Shown here: positions 60,285 through 64,000 of the stretch, piece by piece
Position numbering within the stretch: position 1 is the stretch's first letter
Layout of the letters: each line of letters begins with the position of its first letter
Origin: Strigamia acuminata
Taxonomy: Eukaryota; Arthropoda; Chilopoda; Geophilomorpha; Linotaeniidae
Direction: 5' to 3'
Assembly: GCA_949358305.1 (NCBI GenBank)
Contig: OX442318.1
Location: forward strand, 6,868,501-6,932,500
Length of the DNA: 64,000 bases
Program-made: the position numbers and the translations under genes
Notes under the pieces: generated by a model
What the model was told of the DNA's origin: nothing
Database searches by the model: none
Seen by the model: the letters and a program-made list of their open reading frames with translations, nothing else

Positions 60285-61229
60285 ATGGCCGAAAAACTGC
60301 AAACTTCGCCTCCAAAAGAGCGTTTACCGGCGCAAAAGCGCCCGAGACCTATTGCCGAGCAGGAACTCCCGTTTGCAGTAGTCAAACCACGTCGTATTAC
60401 GCCGACAGAACAATTTCGGCGGAACACGCTACTCCAAATCGAGAAAATGATGAACATCTTATCGTTGGAAGCGGTACAATTCAACAAATTTAAATTTGTA
60501 TGTTTGATCAAGTTATTGGACTACAAAAACGACGACGAAATGCTCGAATCCGCCGCGTGCATAATAGTCGATAAATCCGTCGCGCTACCGAAAACGGCGT
60601 TAATCGGTGCACGTTTGTGTTTCTACCTGTCGCAAAACGTGTGCGACGACGCAATGCCGACTTTCCAACAGGTTTTGCTGGCCAAATGCGAGCGGGACGT
60701 GCAGAGAGGCAAAATTACGCTGCGCTGGAATCCCGCGCGGTTCCGCGGACTCGTTTACTTCATCGGCCTGCTTTTTGGCAGTTTCAGCACGCGTGTCGGC
60801 AATACCATCAACCTCGAGAATGCCGTGTGCCATTTGTTGAGTTTGTTGCTCGATTTACCGGACGATGAGAACTTGAGATGTTTCGGAGAGGTTTTAAATC
60901 TCACCGGCGGGTTGTTTATGTCGGGTGAAAAGTGTTTTGTGGACGTTTTGGGTAAATTGAAGGAGGTTTTGGGGGATGAGAGTAAGGAAATTGACGCGTT
61001 GAAGAAGGAAAGGTTGACGTATTTGCTGGAAAAGCATCAGGGTAAGCGGGCGAGAAAAGAAGAAGCGTCGAGTCGGGAGTTATCGCCGGAAAGGATTGAA
61101 CGTGAAGCTAGACAATTGGCTGAGCGTTTTCTACGTTTGCTGGAAACTCCAATTTATGATAATGCGAGAATGAACGAACGTAATGCGGGTTTGGCACGAC
61201 TTAGGGGATTTATTGCAAGTACACCGTGA
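60285..61229 (+). CDS. MIF4G-like protein, tandem unit 1
   Basis: Single exon, 314 residues. Residues 1-45 are a proline- and basic-rich tail. Residues about 60-230 form one MIF4G-like domain (DDEMLESAACIIVDKSV, FRGLVYFIGLLFGSF, LLSLLLDLPDDENLRCFGEV, LNLTGGLF). Residues 230-314 are a charged, probably coiled tail (KHQGKRARKEEASSRELSPE). It belongs to a local family including 58428, 61944 and the 42.7 kb gene. Partners or RNA targets are unknown; a role in translation control is inferred from the fold alone. The coding part is GC-richer than its flanks, which suggests selection. It sits in a tandem repeat of 1659 bp with unit 2. Confidence 0.75.
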   Translation: MAEKLQTSPPKERLPAQKRPRPIAEQELPFAVVKPRRITPTEQFRRNTLLQIEKMMNILSLEAVQFNKFKFVCLIKLLDYKNDDEMLESAACIIVDKSVALPKTALIGARLCFYLSQNVCDDAMPTFQQVLLAKCERDVQRGKITLRWNPARFRGLVYFIGLLFGSFSTRVGNTINLENAVCHLLSLLLDLPDDENLRCFGEVLNLTGGLFMSGEKCFVDVLGKLKEVLGDESKEIDALKKERLTYLLEKHQGKRARKEEASSRELSPERIEREARQLAERFLRLLETPIYDNARMNERNAGLARLRGFIASTP

Positions 61230-61943
61230 TTTGTTTGGATTTTAAATGAATGGGGATAGTTTAGATTGATTTTTTTGTGATTTAATTTGTCAAAATGTTT
61301 ATTTTATCTGTGAATAATATTTTTGGTTATTTTATTTGTGAATTATTTTTTTTTGCTTATTTTTTTTTTTTTATATTTTAATAATGTGTTTTTGATTTTT
61401 TTTCGTTTTAATAAAAGGATGGAAAAGTTTGATTTTTATTCTATTTTTTTCATAATTTCAGAAAATTTATTAAAATTTTTATTTTTTTTGGATATTTTGA
61501 ATAAATATGTTGAAAAATGTCACGTTTTTTCGTCTTTTTTATTTAATTTAAGTTTTTTTTTAATATTTTAATTTAGAAGGATCGAAAATTTGATGTTTTT
61601 CGCATATTTTAAGTTCTCATTAACGCTTTTTATCCAAAAATAAATTTTTATTTAAATTTTTATTTTAAAAGAATATATCCATGTTTAAAAAAATTTTTAA
61701 AAGAAAAAAAATTATCTTTAAAATTTTTTTTAAAAGAAATAAATTCATATTTAAATAAATAAATAAATAAATAAATTTTTAATTTCCAAAACATTTTAAC
61801 TTTACCACCTACGCAAATTTATACCGCTAAATCATTTATCTATCAACCACGTCACAACTAAAAACCAATCACAACTTCATCCATCGACGTCCCGCATTGC
61901 TCATACGTCTCCCGAACACACACAACTCCGAACCGGATCAAAA
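61230..61943. other. AT-rich spacer of the tandem units
   Basis: Repeats the 59574-60284 spacer with small indels and is repeated again after unit 2 (62877-63479). It contains the polyadenylation-like AATAAAAGG and the promoter of unit 2. Confidence 0.8.
61847..61875 (+). promoter_or_regulatory. Promoter module of tandem unit 2
   Basis: Same CCACGTCAC and ACCAATCACAA block as at 60188, exactly 1659 bp later. Confidence 0.6.
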
Positions 61944-62876
61944 ATGGCCGAAAAACTGCAAACTTCGCCTCCAAAAGAGCGTTTACCGGCGCAAAAGCGC
62001 CCGAGACCTATTGCCGAGCAGGAACTCCCGTTTGCAGTAGTCAAACCACGTCGTATTACGCCGAGAGAACAAATTCGGCGCAACACGTTACTCGAAATTG
62101 AGGAATTGATGAACATCTTATCGTCGGAACAGGAACAATTCAACAAATTTAAAACTGTATGTTTGGACAAGTTATTGGACTACAAAGACGACGACGAAAT
62201 GCTCGAATCCGCCGCGTGCATAATGGTCGATAAATCTGTCTCGCTACCGAAAACGGCGTTAGTCGGTTCACGTTTGTGTTTCTACCTGTCGCAAAACGTG
62301 TGCGACGACGCAATGCCGACTTTCCAACAGGCTTTGCTGGCCAAATGCGAGCGGGACGTGCAGAAAGGCAAAACCACGCTGCGCTGGAATCCCGCGCGGT
62401 TCCGCGGACTCGTTTACTTCATCGGCCTGCTTTTTGGCAGTTTCAGCACGCGTGTCGGCAATACCATCAACCTCGAGAATGCCGTGTGCCGTTTGTTGAG
62501 TTTGTTGCTCGATTTACCGGACGATGAGAACTTGAAATGTTTCGGACAGGTTTTAAATCTCACCGGCGGGTTGTTTATGTCGGATGAAAAGTGTTTTGTG
62601 GACGTCTTGGGTAAATTGAAGGAGGTTTTGGGGGATGAGAGTAATGAAATTGACGCGTTGAAGAAGGAAATGTTGACGTATTTGCTGGAAAAGCATCAGG
62701 GTAAGCGGGCGAGAAAAGAAGAAGCGTCGAGTCGGGAGTTATCGCCGGAAAGGACTGAACGTGAAGCTAGACAATTGTCTGAGCGTTTATTACGTTTGTT
62801 TGAAGTTTCAAATTATGATGATGCGAGAATGAACGAATATAGTACGGGTTTGCAACGACTTATGGCAAGAGCGTGA
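61944..62876 (+). CDS. MIF4G-like protein, tandem unit 2
   Basis: Single exon, 310 residues, nearly identical to unit 1 in the core. Substitutions gather in residues 40-65 (REQIRRNTLLEIEELMNILS) and in the last 30 residues (LLRLFEVSNYDDARMNEYST). Unit 1 ends GFIASTP, unit 2 ends LMARA. The domain layout is as in unit 1. Both frames are intact despite the recent duplication, which argues that both copies are functional. Exact function unknown. Confidence 0.75.
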   Translation: MAEKLQTSPPKERLPAQKRPRPIAEQELPFAVVKPRRITPREQIRRNTLLEIEELMNILSSEQEQFNKFKTVCLDKLLDYKDDDEMLESAACIMVDKSVSLPKTALVGSRLCFYLSQNVCDDAMPTFQQALLAKCERDVQKGKTTLRWNPARFRGLVYFIGLLFGSFSTRVGNTINLENAVCRLLSLLLDLPDDENLKCFGQVLNLTGGLFMSDEKCFVDVLGKLKEVLGDESNEIDALKKEMLTYLLEKHQGKRARKEEASSRELSPERTEREARQLSERLLRLFEVSNYDDARMNEYSTGLQRLMARA

Positions 62877-63479
62877 TTTGTTTGGATTTTAAATGAATGG
62901 GGATATTTCGATTGATTTTTTTGATTTAATTTGTCAAAATGTTCGTTTTATTTGTGAATTATTTTTTTTTGCTGATTTTTTTTTTCATATTTTAATGTGT
63001 TTTTGATCTTTTTTTTTCGTTTTAATAAAAAAATGGAAAAGTTTGATTTTAATTCTATTTTTTTTCGCGTCTAAATTAATTTTTTTCATAATTTAAGAAA
63101 ATTTATTAAATTTTTTTTTTTTTGGATATTTTGAATAAATATATGGAAAAATGTCATGTTTTTTCGTCTTTTTTATTTAAATTAAGTTTTTTTTAATATT
63201 TTAATTTAGAAGAATCGAAAATTTGAGGTTTTTCGCATATTTTAAGTTCTCATTAACGCTTTTTATCCAAAAATAAATTTTTATTTAAATTTTTATTTTA
63301 AAAGAATATATCCATGTTTAAAAAAAATTTTTAAAAGAAAAAAATTTATCTTTAAAATTTTTTTTAAAAGAAATAAATTCATATTTAATTTTTTTTTTTT
63401 TAAAAGAAATAAATTTTTAATTTCTAAAACATTTTAACTTTACCACCTATGCAAATTTATACCGTCAAATCATTTATCT
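62877..63479. other. 3' flank of unit 2 and the start of an interrupted third unit
   Basis: The tandem-unit spacer repeats up to CATTTATCT at 63479, where the promoter of a third unit should follow. It is interrupted there by foreign sequence. Confidence 0.75.
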
Positions 63480-64000
63480 TGTGGTGATCTCAAAATATTC
63501 ACCAACTTAGAAGATTAAATTAATTATCTTCTAATTAATTTGACTGTGGCACACGCCAAGTCAGATCATGTGACCGAGGGGAGAAATCCTCTCTAGGCAC
63601 ATATCACCCCAGGTTGTCCGGGGTGAAAACGGTTATTAGCCGTTATGGTGCAATATGGTGTAATAACCACTAGTTGCACCCATTTGAGCTAAGTGCGCAG
63701 GTTTTCTGCGCAATATTGAAGCGTGCTGGGCTCGCGTCTTGGCTCAAATCGGGACTCTGAAAAATACAACAACAACCTCAACATCACTGCGATATCTGCT
63801 CCGACAATACGTATTGATAGAGGACCGTTGTAACTCAGTTTCACCTGCTATCTTTGTGCCACCCAAAGCACAAAGCCAGCAATTCTGCTTGAATTAGCCG
63901 TAGCTAATTCCAGCAAACGAGAAGAAGAAGTTTCCCGACGATCGTGAACCATCGCCGTCGCTGCCGCGCGAACGACAGCCACCGCCATCGTACGAGAGCC
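63480..64000. mobile_element. Inserted element, probably an LTR, running off the window
   Basis: At 63480 the tandem unit breaks into TGTGGTGATCTCAAAATATT. The new sequence is more GC-rich, starts with TG, and shows no open frame of note up to the window end. Its abrupt start within a known repeat marks an insertion. Class uncertain; LTR retrotransposon is the best guess. Confidence 0.5.

Noticed and set aside
60607-60868. Alternative frames inside the tandem MIF4G genes, repeated at 62276
   Set aside because: Shadows in GC-richer coding sequence; the main frame carries the domain.
1-64000. CRISPR arrays and tRNA/rRNA genes
   Set aside because: The many short direct repeats are contiguous without unique spacers, and the window is eukaryotic. 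I found no complete tRNA cloverleaf or rRNA by eye; the tRNA-Gln-like words are primer sites of LTR elements.

Overview
The window is AT-rich animal DNA. Genes are split by GT-AG introns, many of them 55-90 bp, and the space between is crowded with simple tandem arrays and transposons. The conserved genes are a Neverland/DAF-36 Rieske sterol desaturase, a UDP-glucose:glycoprotein glucosyltransferase and UBAC2. They point to an invertebrate metazoan; the lineage cannot be fixed further from the sequence. There is one 200-N assembly gap (14014-14213).

Layout. 1-4.7 kb: tandem arrays and a dispersed repeat, no gene. 4.7-10.9 kb (+): seven-exon cholesterol 7-desaturase; intron 1 holds a deleted mariner with plant-like ends and intron 4 holds a MITE. 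10.9-15 kb: dispersed repeat, one LTR and the start of a retrotransposon interior, gap, and a 100-bp direct duplication. 15.0-24.9 kb (+): UGGT in 28 exons plus a possible 60-nt cassette exon. 25.5-27.7 kb (+): UBAC2 in nine exons. 28.3-30.2 kb (-): two paralogous two-exon small secreted proteins. 33.3-35.1 kb (-): a GC-rich cholinesterase-like protein lacking the catalytic serine.

38.6-64 kb is a rearranged accessory region. It holds a family of MIF4G-like genes (full copies at 58.4, 60.3 and 61.9 kb; a two-repeat, disrupted member at 42.7 kb; fragments at 57.1 and 59.5 kb) interleaved with an LRR gene carrying a BC-box-like N-terminus (39.8 kb) and its inverted, frameshifted copy (55.5-57 kb), which is fused to a MIF4G fragment. 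A MULE transposase remnant (41.6 kb), a 9.1-kb LTR retrotransposon without polymerase (44.2-53.3 kb) and another probable TE (from 63.48 kb) are inserted among them.

How the genes relate: UGGT (folding sensor) and UBAC2 (ER-associated degradation) are neighbours on one strand and both belong to ER quality control; the sterol desaturase is also expected to be membrane-bound. The MIF4G and LRR families suggest translation control and ubiquitin-ligase substrate reception, but that is inferred from fold-level resemblance only.
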